Notes under the pieces: model-generated
The model's input: the letters and a program-made list of their open reading frames with translations, nothing else
Told to the model about the DNA's origin: nothing
Database searches by the model: none
Program-made: the position numbers and the translations under genes
Assembly (NCBI RefSeq): GCF_016908935.1
Contig: NZ_JAFBEV010000002.1
Coordinates: 62,001 to 126,000 of the forward strand
Length of the DNA: 64,000 nucleotides
Direction: 5' to 3'
From: Sporolactobacillus spathodeae
Lineage (GTDB): Bacteria > Bacillota > Bacilli > Bacillales > Sporolactobacillaceae
Shown: one piece after another, positions 18,470-26,596 of the stretch
How positions within the stretch are numbered: the stretch's first letter is position 1
Layout of the letters: the number at the start of each line of letters is the position of its first letter

Positions 18470-19582
18470 TTAATCACCTCGTACTACAGATAGCCCGCGC
18501 CGCTGCAGTTCTTTTTTCGCTTGCGATAGGTCACGCTGATTGGCAAACGATAATTGCAGGATGCCGTCGATTTCCTCGCGAATTTCTAAAATATGAATAT
18601 TAACCAAATTGATTTCAGCTTCTTGAAGAATACGCGTCACTAAAGCAACGGCACCGATCTGATCGGGAATATTGACGAACAGATCAAAGAAATTAGCTGC
18701 GGGATCGTTTGGCAGCGCCTGAATATGGTCTCTTGTGATTTTTGCATGATGAAAGTAGCGACGGATGGAGTCTTGATCATGCACGCGCAGTGCTTCCTTG
18801 ATTTGCAAGAGACGCTCAGTAAATCGATCAATTCTATCAATTAGTAACTCACGATTGCTCAAAAGAATATCCGTCCACATCTCTGGATCAGATGAGGCGA
18901 TTCGTGTGATGCTTTTGAAGCCGCCTGCGGCAAGCTTCAATGACAGCGGCGATTGGCTGAACGTGTCTTGAGACATATTGACCAAGCCTGCGGCAAGGAT
19001 ATGAGGTAAGTGGCTGATTTGAGCCGTGATCTGATCATGATCGGTGGCTGAAAGAATCAGCCACTTAACATGCAGGCCGGCGAGCAGGGCTTGCAAAGTT
19101 TCGATTGCTTGCTGATGTTGCGTGTGACCCGCAATGCCGGGAATCAAAAAATAATAGGCGCTTTGAAACAAATTGGCTCGTGCTGCTGTGACCGTTGATT
19201 TATGCGACCCAGCCATGGGATGACCACCAATAAAACAAATGCCCCTGTGATTGAATGATTCCGCCTTATCCATGATCTGTTTCTTCGTACTGCCGACATC
19301 TGTGATGATCACGCCGGGTTTTAACTGGATGTTTGCCAGTTGATCCATATGCGCAAGGATGACTGCGACCGGCGCGGCGAGCAGAATGATGTCCGCTGCA
19401 GAAGCAATGTCCGGGAGTTGGGCACAGCCGTCATCAATAATCCCCTTTTCTTTCGCGTAGCGCAGCGATCGTTCATCGATATCCACGCCAATGATGCGGT
19501 AATTCGGCCACTGTTCCCGAATCGCTAAAGCGATTGATCCGCCGATTAACCCTAGTCCGTCGATAACGATGGTTTTCATCAT
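18470..19582 (-). CDS. tyrA: Prephenate dehydrogenase with ACT domain
   Basis: A 370-residue NAD-dependent enzyme making 4-hydroxyphenylpyruvate for tyrosine. IDGLGLIGGSIALAI at the N-terminus is the Rossmann motif; ICFIGGHPMAGSHKSTV and ATDHDQITAQISHLPHILA are prephenate dehydrogenase signatures. Residues about 295-370 form an ACT domain (VNIPDQIGAVALVTRILQEAEINLVNI), as in Bacillus TyrA, consistent with feedback control. There is no fused chorismate mutase. The start ATG overlaps the aroA stop in ATGA. Confidence 0.93.
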   Translation of the reverse strand: MMKTIVIDGLGLIGGSIALAIREQWPNYRIIGVDIDERSLRYAKEKGIIDDGCAQLPDIASAADIILLAAPVAVILAHMDQLANIQLKPGVIITDVGSTKKQIMDKAESFNHRGICFIGGHPMAGSHKSTVTAARANLFQSAYYFLIPGIAGHTQHQQAIETLQALLAGLHVKWLILSATDHDQITAQISHLPHILAAGLVNMSQDTFSQSPLSLKLAAGGFKSITRIASSDPEMWTDILLSNRELLIDRIDRFTERLLQIKEALRVHDQDSIRRYFHHAKITRDHIQALPNDPAANFFDLFVNIPDQIGAVALVTRILQEAEINLVNIHILEIREEIDGILQLSFANQRDLSQAKKELQRRGLSVVRGD

Positions 19583-20883
19583 CGAGCAAACCCTCCTGTT
19601 AATTGATCCAGATCAGCAAAGAAATCAGGGTATGAAATCCGAATCGCAGCGTCATTTGCTAGGCTAAGATCGCCCGCGACGGATAAGGCAGCAACCGCCA
19701 GCATCATCCCGATGCGATGATCACCATGCGAGTCGACGCAGCTTGTTCCTTGAGGAACGATCGGAGTCCTTCCTTTAATAATCATACCATCAGGCAGCTC
19801 GGTGATCACCGCCCCGAGCTTGCGCAATTCTTCGGTAACAACAGCGATCCGATCCGTCTCTTTGACGCGCAGCTCTTCAGCGCCAGTGATGGTCGTCGTC
19901 CCTTCAGCTTGTGTCGCCATCAAGGCGAGCAGCGGCAGCTCGTCAATGATATCAGGAATGTCGGAGCTAGTGATCTGAACTGAATGAAGCGCAGAGCTTC
20001 GAACGATCACATCACCGGCGAATTCTCCATGCATCGTTTGATTCTCAATAGCGATCGTCGCACCCATACGCTGCAAAACCCTGAGAAAGCCAGTTCGTGT
20101 CGGGTTTAAGCCAACATGTTTCAATACGATTTCACTGCCCGGTTGGAGGACGGCGGCCGCGATAAAAAACGCGGCGGAGGACATATCGCCTGGGACCGTT
20201 ACCCGCTGGCCTGATAATTGAGGGTGTCCCTTGACTTGAAGAATCAGTCCATTCTTCTGAATTTCGCCACCAAAAGCGTTGAGCATGATTTCTGTATGGT
20301 CTCGTGTTTGCTGTTTCTCGATGATAGTCGACCAACCATCAGCCTGAAGCGCAGCAAGAATTAAAGCGCTCTTCACTTGCGCGCTGGCAACGGGCAAGTG
20401 GTAGTTGACCGGACGAAGCGTTGGGCAGCCGTCTACCGTGATTGGTAGCCGGCCTTCTGTGGTGGAAAATCCGGCCCCCAATTGGCTGAGCGGTGTGGTC
20501 ACCCGTTTCATCGGCCGTCTGCTCAGGGACTGATCGCCGAATAACTTGGTGGGAAAAGGCTGACCACTTAATAAACCGATCATCAATCGAGTCGTTGTTC
20601 CGGAGTTGCCCATATTCAATGGCTGACGCGGCTGGCTCAGCCCCTTTAACCCGACACCATGAACGAGAACTTGATCATCGCTGTGTTCGATTGAGACACC
20701 TAACGCCTGAAATGCATGAAGGGTTGTCATACAATCTTCCGAAGACAGAAAATGGCTGACTTCCGTGTCACCGTGGCTGATTGCGCCGAAAATAATGCTT
20801 CGATGAGAGATACTTTTGTCGCCGGGAACCTGGAGCACACCGTGCAAGCCGTTTTGGTGGTTCGTACTTAAAGCTTTCATCAT
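19579..20883 (-). CDS. aroA: 3-Phosphoshikimate 1-carboxyvinyltransferase (EPSP synthase)
   Basis: A 434-residue enzyme joining shikimate 3-phosphate and phosphoenolpyruvate. GDKSISHRSIIFGAI and LGNSGTT-like NMGNSGTTTRLM are the substrate-binding motifs, VPGDMSSAAFF is the catalytic loop and EELRVKETDRI the C-terminal signature. Both ends are overlapped by neighbours (4-base overlap with the BacA-like gene upstream and with tyrA downstream), indicating translational coupling. Confidence 0.96.
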   Translation of the reverse strand: MMKALSTNHQNGLHGVLQVPGDKSISHRSIIFGAISHGDTEVSHFLSSEDCMTTLHAFQALGVSIEHSDDQVLVHGVGLKGLSQPRQPLNMGNSGTTTRLMIGLLSGQPFPTKLFGDQSLSRRPMKRVTTPLSQLGAGFSTTEGRLPITVDGCPTLRPVNYHLPVASAQVKSALILAALQADGWSTIIEKQQTRDHTEIMLNAFGGEIQKNGLILQVKGHPQLSGQRVTVPGDMSSAAFFIAAAVLQPGSEIVLKHVGLNPTRTGFLRVLQRMGATIAIENQTMHGEFAGDVIVRSSALHSVQITSSDIPDIIDELPLLALMATQAEGTTTITGAEELRVKETDRIAVVTEELRKLGAVITELPDGMIIKGRTPIVPQGTSCVDSHGDHRIGMMLAVAALSVAGDLSLANDAAIRISYPDFFADLDQLTGGFAR

Positions 20884-21434
20884 TTCACCTGGTTTTCATT
20901 CTTTATTTTATAGAGACACCAGATCATATCTGGTGTATAGGTGCGTTCGATTTTCTCTTGACTGGTCAGGCGGATGTTTTGTTGATTAGTGATCACATAT
21001 TGTGCCTTTGTTTCGTTATATTGTTGATAGGCGAGATATTTGCTGTCCGTGTATTTAATAAGCGGCTGCACGTTAGCTTGCTGCATATAATTTTCTAACA
21101 AAGCCGTGGTCGACGGATGGGTATAGGCTATTTTGTTAGCCGCGTTCTGACGTCGGATCAGGACAAGCGTATTCAACCGATACCGAAAGCAGCTGATCAA
21201 CGTCAGTTGATCCAGATGGGCATAATGAAAGTCGGCCCAGTCGATGTGCGCGCGGTAGGACTTGAATGCGGCGGGAATCACGAAGTAATCGCCTGGATAA
21301 TCCATCAGATGATCAATGATTTCTTCAAATCGGCAATGGAGTTGAACACGACCGCAGACGGCATTCTCTTTTAAATAATAACGTGCGGCCTGACAACTAT
21401 CTGTCGCCTCAGGCCCCAAGGTATGAATGATCAA
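20880..21434 (-). CDS. BacA-like / prephenate dehydratase-fold protein in the aromatic operon
   Basis: A 184-residue protein beginning MIIHTLGPEATDSCQAARYYL. This resembles the N-terminus of prephenate dehydratases (GPEGTFS) but more that of BacA, the bacilysin prephenate decarboxylase (VNTLGPEGTSSEYAA). Later stretches also align with BacA: HPSTTALLENYM with HPSPINLIKYF, and YVITNQQNIRLTSQE where BacA has IALTNELARQKYG. The catalytic Thr-Arg-Phe of true dehydratases is absent and there is no ACT domain. The start is a TTG with AGGAG upstream. It could be a prephenate decarboxylase, an unusual dehydratase or a prephenate-binding regulator. Confidence 0.6.
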   Translation of the reverse strand: MIIHTLGPEATDSCQAARYYLKENAVCGRVQLHCRFEEIIDHLMDYPGDYFVIPAAFKSYRAHIDWADFHYAHLDQLTLISCFRYRLNTLVLIRRQNAANKIAYTHPSTTALLENYMQQANVQPLIKYTDSKYLAYQQYNETKAQYVITNQQNIRLTSQEKIERTYTPDMIWCLYKIKNENQVK

Positions 21435-21447
21435 AGAGGAACGCTCC

Positions 21448-22614
21448 TTAATAGTTTTTCAGTTCGTCACAATACGCGCGATATTGTCGCTTTAGGCGTT
21501 CCATATTTGAACTATCGAAGGTATCCAGAACAGCCTTAGCTAATTCGATAGCGACCACAGATTCAATTACAAGCGATGCCGGGACAATTGCGGTAACATC
21601 CGAACGTTCAATGCTGGCTTTGTTCTCTTCCTTCGTGTCGATAGATACGCTGTGCAGCGGTTTATAAAGCGTCGGGATTGGCTTCATCGCCACATTGATA
21701 ACAAGCGGCATGCCATTGGTCATCCCGCCTTCGAAACCGCCAAGATGATTACTGCTCCGAAACCAGCCTTGATCAGCTTCCCAATAAATCGGGTCCATAA
21801 CCTCGCTACCGGGTTTTGCGGCGAGATCAAATCCATCACCAAACGTGACGCCTTTCATCGCATTAATGCCGATCACTGCCGCAGCAATTTTTGCGTCAAG
21901 CTTCTCGTTCCAGCTTGTATAGCTGCCAAGACCGGCGGGAACGTTTTCGGCAACCACGCGGATCACACCGCCCAATGTATTGCCTGCCTTTTTCGTTTGA
22001 TCAATGTATTCGTGAATGGCTTCTACTTTATCCTGATTGACAATCCGCAAGTCATTCTGACGAATTTCCTGTTCAATCTGTTCCGGCATCAGCAGTTGAT
22101 CGGTGTCTGCGTCAATCGTGCCAATTTGCCGGACATAGCCGGCAAGCTGAATGTCCAGCTGGCTTAATAGCTGCGCGCAAACGGCTCCTATCGCTACGCG
22201 CATGGCAGTTTCACGGGCTGAAGAGCGTTCGAGGACATTGCGTAGGTCACGATGACCGTATTTCATGCCACCGACTAAATCAGCGTGTCCGGGTCGCGGA
22301 TATTTGACCTCCCGCAAATTGATCTCGGGATCAGGCGGGTTGAGCGGGTCCATGATTTCGCCCCAATGTTTATGATCAATATTGGCAATTTTTAAGGTGA
22401 TCGGTGAGCCGAGTGTGACGCCATGCCTGACACCCGAGCTGATCCGCACCTGATCATGTTCGATTTTCTGCCGATAGCCGCGTCCATAGCCTTTTTGACG
22501 GTCGCTCAGTTTCTGATTCAAATCATCGATAGACAAGCGGAGTCCTGCTGGAAACCCTTCAATAATTCCGGTTAACTCAGGACCGTGAGACTCTCCTGCT
22601 GTAAAATAAATCAC
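21448..22614 (-). CDS. aroC: Chorismate synthase
   Basis: A 388-residue flavin-dependent enzyme converting EPSP to chorismate. TAGESHGPELTGIIEGFPAG, GRGYRQKIEHDQV, RPGHADLVGGMKYGHRDLRNVLERSSARETA and the C-terminal signature are all present. I chose the GTG at 22614 (VIYFTAGESHG), nine bases after AGGGAGG and overlapping the stop of the upstream transporter gene as GTGA; this gives the usual length. A longer frame to 22650 would add 12 residues the family lacks. Confidence 0.95.
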   Translation of the reverse strand: MIYFTAGESHGPELTGIIEGFPAGLRLSIDDLNQKLSDRQKGYGRGYRQKIEHDQVRISSGVRHGVTLGSPITLKIANIDHKHWGEIMDPLNPPDPEINLREVKYPRPGHADLVGGMKYGHRDLRNVLERSSARETAMRVAIGAVCAQLLSQLDIQLAGYVRQIGTIDADTDQLLMPEQIEQEIRQNDLRIVNQDKVEAIHEYIDQTKKAGNTLGGVIRVVAENVPAGLGSYTSWNEKLDAKIAAAVIGINAMKGVTFGDGFDLAAKPGSEVMDPIYWEADQGWFRSSNHLGGFEGGMTNGMPLVINVAMKPIPTLYKPLHSVSIDTKEENKASIERSDVTAIVPASLVIESVVAIELAKAVLDTFDSSNMERLKRQYRAYCDELKNY

Positions 22615-24071
22615 TCGATTGTTCCTCCCTTTTTTATCTGAGACTGACAATGTTTCGAATGCATCAATATCGATTGGAAAATGGCCTGATAGTAGGCCCG
22701 ATTCTCAACGTCTGTAATCTGTCGGTCAATTTTATTGAAGATTTCTTTTTCACGTGCGGGATCGAAAATCACGGCGTTATCTTTCAATTTCTTTCTGCCA
22801 ATTGATTCGACGAGTTTAAACCGCCGCTGCAGCAATTTCAGAATCCAGAAATCGATCCAGTTGATTTGGTTGCGTTCCTTTTGGAAAGATGGATCCGTAG
22901 CATCCATCAGGCGTTTGCCAACAATCCAGAGGACAAAAGACAAAACGGCAATGATCAGATTGCTGCGCAGGGCAGCTGCTGTGCTCATTTGAGAAAGCAT
23001 GCCAGTAATTATCGGGACCGAGAATGAGGCGAGGCTTCCGAATGAAAAATAAATACCGGTTACACGCCCCTTTGCCTGAGGGAATAATGAAAGAAAAATG
23101 TTCAAGCCAACCTGCATCACACCGCCTGCTGCCGTCAAGCCAAAAATAAAGGATGCAATGCTGACAACTAATGGATTGGTCGCGTAACAAATAATTAAAA
23201 GTGTCAGTAGCGATAAGCCGTTCAACCAGACAATCAAGGTCTTGTCCTTGAACAACGCGCGTTTTAGTAAGGTGAACAGCACCAGGACGCCCGTGATCGA
23301 GCCCGCGCTATAAAGGCTTAGCAGGAAATGCGCCTGCATATTACTCAGATGCAACACGTCGGTGCCATAAAGCGTGATCCACTGGGTGAACAGGATCATC
23401 AGCGCCATCGATGTGTATCCATAAACCGATAGGATAGCGATTAACCCTAATTTTGTTCGCGTCATTTTTGTTCCGTCAATCAGTCGATGGGTACTTTGCC
23501 TATCTGGTGTTGTTTGCTTTGGAAACGTTGTTCTGCTGATCAGTAGAAAGTTGATCAGCAGAAGCCCAGCGGCGATAAGAAAAGCGAAGCCGTACCAGCC
23601 GCCAAGATTTTCATTCATGCCAATGAAGATTGGCAGCACAAACTCGCCGAGAGAGAGGGCGGCTTTAATCAGAATGTTTGCCGCGCCATTCTTGTCTGCC
23701 ATTTCCATAAACGTCGGGTAGGTTCCGGAATCAAGCGCTGAGTTTGCAACTCCAGCCAAGATCGCAAGCAGATAGGCGACTTGGATGTCTTTTGTTAATG
23801 GGATGCCGACAAAAAAGATAAAGTAGCTGATCATTCCAAGAACGACAAAAACTTTTCGCCCGTAGCGATCTGAGAGGCTGCCGAGAAGATAATAGGCGAC
23901 CAGGCGACCGATGCCGATTCCGGATATGACATAAGATACGGTGGCTATCGGCGAGGACCAAGCGCTGCTTAAAGCTTTCATATTCTGTGTCAGTATAATC
24001 AAACCCATGCCATGAACAATATAGTTCAGATATAATACAATACTTAACTGTTTTCTGTTTGCCACCATCAT
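22611..24071 (-). CDS. MFS transporter fused to a C-terminal AroQ-type chorismate mutase
   Basis: A 486-residue protein. Residues 1-390 are a 12-segment major facilitator (GSLSDRYGRKVFVVLG is the loop 2-3 motif). Residues about 400-478 are not transporter: IDFWILKLLQRRFKLVESIGRKK followed by DPAREKEIFNKI and IFQSILMHSKHCQSQ match an AroQ chorismate mutase, with candidate catalytic Arg in LLQRR, Lys in IGRKK, Asp-Arg-Glu in DPARE and a late Gln. First gene of the aromatic operon, directly behind the attenuator. No other chorismate mutase is seen in the window. The fused form suggests transport coupled to chorismate use; direction and substrate are unknown. Confidence 0.82.
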   Translation of the reverse strand: MMVANRKQLSIVLYLNYIVHGMGLIILTQNMKALSSAWSSPIATVSYVISGIGIGRLVAYYLLGSLSDRYGRKVFVVLGMISYFIFFVGIPLTKDIQVAYLLAILAGVANSALDSGTYPTFMEMADKNGAANILIKAALSLGEFVLPIFIGMNENLGGWYGFAFLIAAGLLLINFLLISRTTFPKQTTPDRQSTHRLIDGTKMTRTKLGLIAILSVYGYTSMALMILFTQWITLYGTDVLHLSNMQAHFLLSLYSAGSITGVLVLFTLLKRALFKDKTLIVWLNGLSLLTLLIICYATNPLVVSIASFIFGLTAAGGVMQVGLNIFLSLFPQAKGRVTGIYFSFGSLASFSVPIITGMLSQMSTAAALRSNLIIAVLSFVLWIVGKRLMDATDPSFQKERNQINWIDFWILKLLQRRFKLVESIGRKKLKDNAVIFDPAREKEIFNKIDRQITDVENRAYYQAIFQSILMHSKHCQSQIKKGGTIE

Positions 24072-24097
24072 TTTCGTGAGCTCCTTTGAAAAAAAAT

Positions 24098-24136
24098 GAA
24101 AAAAATAACCAATTAGATTATAGAATCTAATTGGTT
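24098..24136 (-). terminator. Attenuator terminator ahead of the aromatic operon
   Basis: On the minus strand AACCAATTAGATT (24136-24124) pairs with AATCTAATTGGTT (24119-24107) as a perfect 13-bp stem followed by a T-rich tract. An upstream copy of the 3' arm, TCTAATTGG (24190-24182), can pair instead with the 5' arm as an antiterminator, and CCAACTAGA (24213-24205) can capture that copy. It stands about 30 bases before the transporter-mutase start. Confidence 0.85.
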
Positions 24137-24204
24137 ACCTGGTTTCTAGAAAATGAAATCATGAAAAAATGGCGATGGCAGCCAATTAGATTCGATTTCT
24201 CGCC

Positions 24205-24311
24205 TCTAGTTGGTCTACCCTCTACGGTTTCCCAACTCTAGACACGTACGCAGCGCTTGCGTTCGCATCCGAAGTTGGATACGAACGCTATCTAAAGTAA
24301 TAGAAACCGTA
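24205..24311 (-). promoter_or_regulatory. Competing hairpins of the aromatic attenuator
   Basis: On the minus strand the stretch GCGTTCGTATCC-N6-GGATGCGAACGC (24288-24259) is a 12-bp hairpin that begins with the last base of the leader's TAG stop. TACGGTTTC within the leader codons (24311-24303) is complementary over 9 bp to GAAACCGTA (24231-24223). AGTTGG (24237-24232) pairs with CCAACT (24213-24208), which also belongs to the arm that competes for TCTAATTGG (24190-24182). Confidence 0.75.
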
Positions 24312-24344
24312 ATAATAAGCTTGATTCGCTAACCATTGATTCAT
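24288..24344 (-). CDS. Aromatic leader peptide of the aro operon attenuator
   Basis: An 18-codon ORF, MNQWLANQAYYYGFYYFR, with five Tyr, two Phe and one Trp. GAGAGGA lies about ten bases before its ATG and a consensus promoter lies 34 bases further upstream. Its stop codon opens the first hairpin of the leader, and a terminator precedes the structural genes. Composition and layout are those of a ribosome-stalling leader peptide that senses Tyr/Phe-tRNA charging, so the operon would be read through when aromatic amino acids are scarce. Confidence 0.85.
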   Translation of the reverse strand: MNQWLANQAYYYGFYYFR

Positions 24345-24377
24345 GAGTGATAGTCCTCTCAATGTGGATTATGTCTC

Positions 24378-24406
24378 ATTTAATCACCGCGACACACTTT
24401 TGTCAA
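24378..24406 (-). promoter_or_regulatory. Promoter of the aromatic operon
   Basis: On the minus strand TTGACA (24406-24401), a 17-base spacer, then TTAAAT (24383-24378). The remaining divergent gap to cyuA (24407-24614) holds a TATAGT-like -10 for the plus strand near 24529 and nothing else I recognise. Confidence 0.75.
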
Positions 24407-24614
24407 TGCCTGTTACAAAAAAACAGCAAAAAGTCCAGCTCTAGGCGTGTGAAAGTATACAGAAGACGGTTCTAAAAGTACAGAATGTTCTTGAAATCGA
24501 CCCATTTTTCCTAAGCATGAAATGCTATAGTTTATAACATCTTCAAAGAAGCTTGTTTAATTGCTTAATTGTGCTAATGGAATTATTGACAGAAAAAGGG
24601 GGCTGCAACAAACG

Positions 24615-25913
24615 TTGAAACCGGATGATAAAATCTATCAGGATTATCTGAGTATTTTGCAGGAGGAATTGATTGCTGCAACAGGGTGTACCGAGCCGAT
24701 TGCCATCGCTTATGCGGCGGCAAAGGCGAGGGAGGTCCTGGGCGCACGACCTGAAAGCTGCATGATAAAAGCAAGCGGCAACGTCATTAAAAATGTCAAA
24801 AGTGTCGTTGTGCCCAACACAAACGGATTAAGGGGCATTCCGGCAGCGGCGGCAGCGGGAATTGTCGCAGGCGATGCATCGCGTAAACTTGAAGTGCTAG
24901 GAATAGTCAGCGCTCAAGACAAAACGCGGATTCAAAACTATCTGGAGACGCATCCGCTGACAGTCGAGCCGGCGGTTAATAAGAGTATTTTCTATATTGA
25001 GGTAACGGTTAAAGGCTATGGAAATGAAGCAACTGTTATGATTCAACATTACCATACAAATATTGTCTGTATCACGCGGAATCAAGCGGTCATCTATCAA
25101 TCCCACTCGGAAACGGATGACAAGAATGGACTGACAGCTCGTGACTGTCTCAATGTACGGGAAATTGTTGACTTTTGCGAGAGTGTTCGGCTTGAAGATA
25201 TCGCGTCTGTCATTGGTCGGCAGATCGACTATAACTCGGCGATTTCCGCTGAAGGGCTGGAAAATACCTGGGGGGCGAATATTGGTAAAGTGCTTCTTGC
25301 TGCTTATGGCAACGATGTGCGAACACGTGCCCGAGCAGCGGCTGCTGCCGGATCGGATGCGCGAATGGGGGGCTGCGAGAAGCCAGTTGTTATTGTCTCT
25401 GGCAGCGGCAATCAGGGCATGGCGGCTTCACTTCCAGTAATTGAATACGGCAAGGAATTAAAAAGTTCACGTGATAAACTTTATCGAGCGGTCGCCCTTT
25501 CCGATCTTGTGACAATCCACCAAAAAACAGGGATCGGCCGACTCTCCGCGTATTGCGGCGCGGTCAGCGCAGGTTGCGGCGCCGGCGCGGGGATTGCCTA
25601 CCTTCATGGCGGTGACTACGATATGATCGCCCACACGATTGTCAATTCAGTTGCGATCACGTCGGGGATCATTTGCGACGGAGCCAAACCTTCCTGCGCA
25701 GCGAAAATCTCTGCCGCCGTTGATGCCGGTATTCTCGGTTTTAATATGTACAAGAATGATCAGCAATTTATAAGTGGTGACGGTATTGTAACCAAAGGTG
25801 TTGATAATACGATCCACAACGTCGGGTTACTGGCTAAAGAAGGCATGCGGCAAACAGATCAAGAGATTATTAAAATCATGCTGAATCAGCCGCAGACGGC
25901 AAATAGTAAATAA
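24615..25913 (+). CDS. cyuA: L-cysteine desulfidase / UPF0597 family
   Basis: A 432-residue iron-sulfur enzyme of the UPF0597 family (CyuA, related to serine dehydratase alpha subunits), which releases sulfide, ammonia and pyruvate from cysteine. AATGCTEPIAIAYAAA is the family N-terminal motif; GCEKPVVIVSGSGNQGMAAS, GAVSAGCGAGAG and GIICDGAKPSCAAKIS carry the Cys residues expected to bind the cluster. The start is uncertain: the TTG at 24615 (MKPDDKIYQDYL) has GGGGG 13 bases upstream; further upstream TTG/GTG starts give an unmatched N-terminus. Confidence 0.85.
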   Translation: MKPDDKIYQDYLSILQEELIAATGCTEPIAIAYAAAKAREVLGARPESCMIKASGNVIKNVKSVVVPNTNGLRGIPAAAAAGIVAGDASRKLEVLGIVSAQDKTRIQNYLETHPLTVEPAVNKSIFYIEVTVKGYGNEATVMIQHYHTNIVCITRNQAVIYQSHSETDDKNGLTARDCLNVREIVDFCESVRLEDIASVIGRQIDYNSAISAEGLENTWGANIGKVLLAAYGNDVRTRARAAAAAGSDARMGGCEKPVVIVSGSGNQGMAASLPVIEYGKELKSSRDKLYRAVALSDLVTIHQKTGIGRLSAYCGAVSAGCGAGAGIAYLHGGDYDMIAHTIVNSVAITSGIICDGAKPSCAAKISAAVDAGILGFNMYKNDQQFISGDGIVTKGVDNTIHNVGLLAKEGMRQTDQEIIKIMLNQPQTANSK

Positions 25914-25930
25914 ATAGGATTCTAGATTTC

Positions 25931-25993
25931 AAAGACTGTCTCAAAAAACAATTTGTCTAAACATAAAATAATTTTGGGATGGTCTTTTTTCGT
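25931..25993 (+). terminator. Probable terminator of cyuA
   Basis: AAAGACTGTCTCAAAA pairs, with G-U pairs, to TTTTGGGATGGTCTTT (25973-25988), followed by T residues. Confidence 0.65.
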
Positions 25994-26004
25994 GTCCTTG
26001 GTTC

Positions 26005-26100
26005 GTTACGTGCAAAAGCGAAGAGGAAAGCCACCACGCGGCAAGCGAGCAACCGAAGCACGTTTGTTCCGAATCAGGATCAGACCCAGTTTGTCTTACG
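26005..26100 (+). repeat. Dispersed repeat, type II fragment (copy D)
   Basis: Keeps the right part, CGCGGCAAGCGAGCAACCGAAGCACG, interrupted here only for length, with TTTGTTCCGAATCAGGATCAG at the outer edge; the left and central parts are deleted. First of three copies in a row (D, E, F) that fill the gap between cyuA and the PfoR-type gene. Confidence 0.65.
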
Positions 26101-26122
26101 AGTAGAGAAATATCATTTCACG

Positions 26123-26270
26123 TGAAAAATGCAGCGAAGGTGCGAGACGCCTGCGGGAACAGCGTGCCAGCGAGACCCCGCAGGTTATAGCCTGTTCGAG
26201 GAGGCTCGCGGTGCGCCCGCGGCAAGCGAGCAGCCAGAGCACATTTGTCACAAAAGAGGACCGGGCTAAT
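26123..26270 (+). repeat. Dispersed repeat, type II, complete (copy E)
   Basis: Blocks in order: AAAAATGCAGCGAAGG, GCGAGACGCCTGCGGGAACA, GAGACCCCGCAGG, GCCTGTTCGAGGAGGCTCGC, GCGCCCGCGGCAAGCGAGCA, CAGAGCACATTTGTCACAAA. CCTGCGGG pairs with CCCGCAGG. Confidence 0.85.
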
Positions 26271-26306
26271 TTTTTCTCCAAACATAAGCGAGTCTATGAT
26301 TTTTGC

Positions 26307-26455
26307 CGAAAAATGCAGCGAAGGCGCGAGACGCCTGCGGGAAGAGCGAGCCAAGTGAGACCCCGCAGGTTAATGCCCTGTCTGAGGAGGCTCCCGTCCT
26401 GCCCGCGGCAAGCGAGCAACCAAAGCGCAATTGTTCCGAATCAGGATCAGGCCCA
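26307..26455 (+). repeat. Dispersed repeat, type II, complete (copy F)
   Basis: Same block order as copy E with the GAGCGAGCCAAGTGAGACCC version of the centre and CTCCCGTCCTGCCCGCGG before the right arm. It shares the outer sequence TGTTCCGAATCAGGATCAG with copy D, so D and F probably arose by duplication. Confidence 0.85.
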
Positions 26456-26596
26456 TAAGAGTCCTTTAACAAAAAATACTTTAATGGATAGACGCGTTGT
26501 ATCGACAAATAGAATTAAAGCTGTTATACTACTTTTCACAAGCTTAAATGATGACGCATAGAGAGACTGCAAAACAGATGAAAGGGTGTTTAAAGC

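Noticed and set aside
24181-24240. GAGGGTAGACCAACTAGAG (minus strand) as a possible T-box antiterminator
   Set aside because: Does not match AGGGTGGNACCGCG, and a leader peptide with competing arms explains the region better.
26211-26561. Frames of 60-115 codons across repeats D-F (and similar ones in H, I, L and M)
   Set aside because: They arise because the repeat is GC-rich and stop-poor; they have no ribosome binding site and the same peptides recur wherever the repeat occurs.
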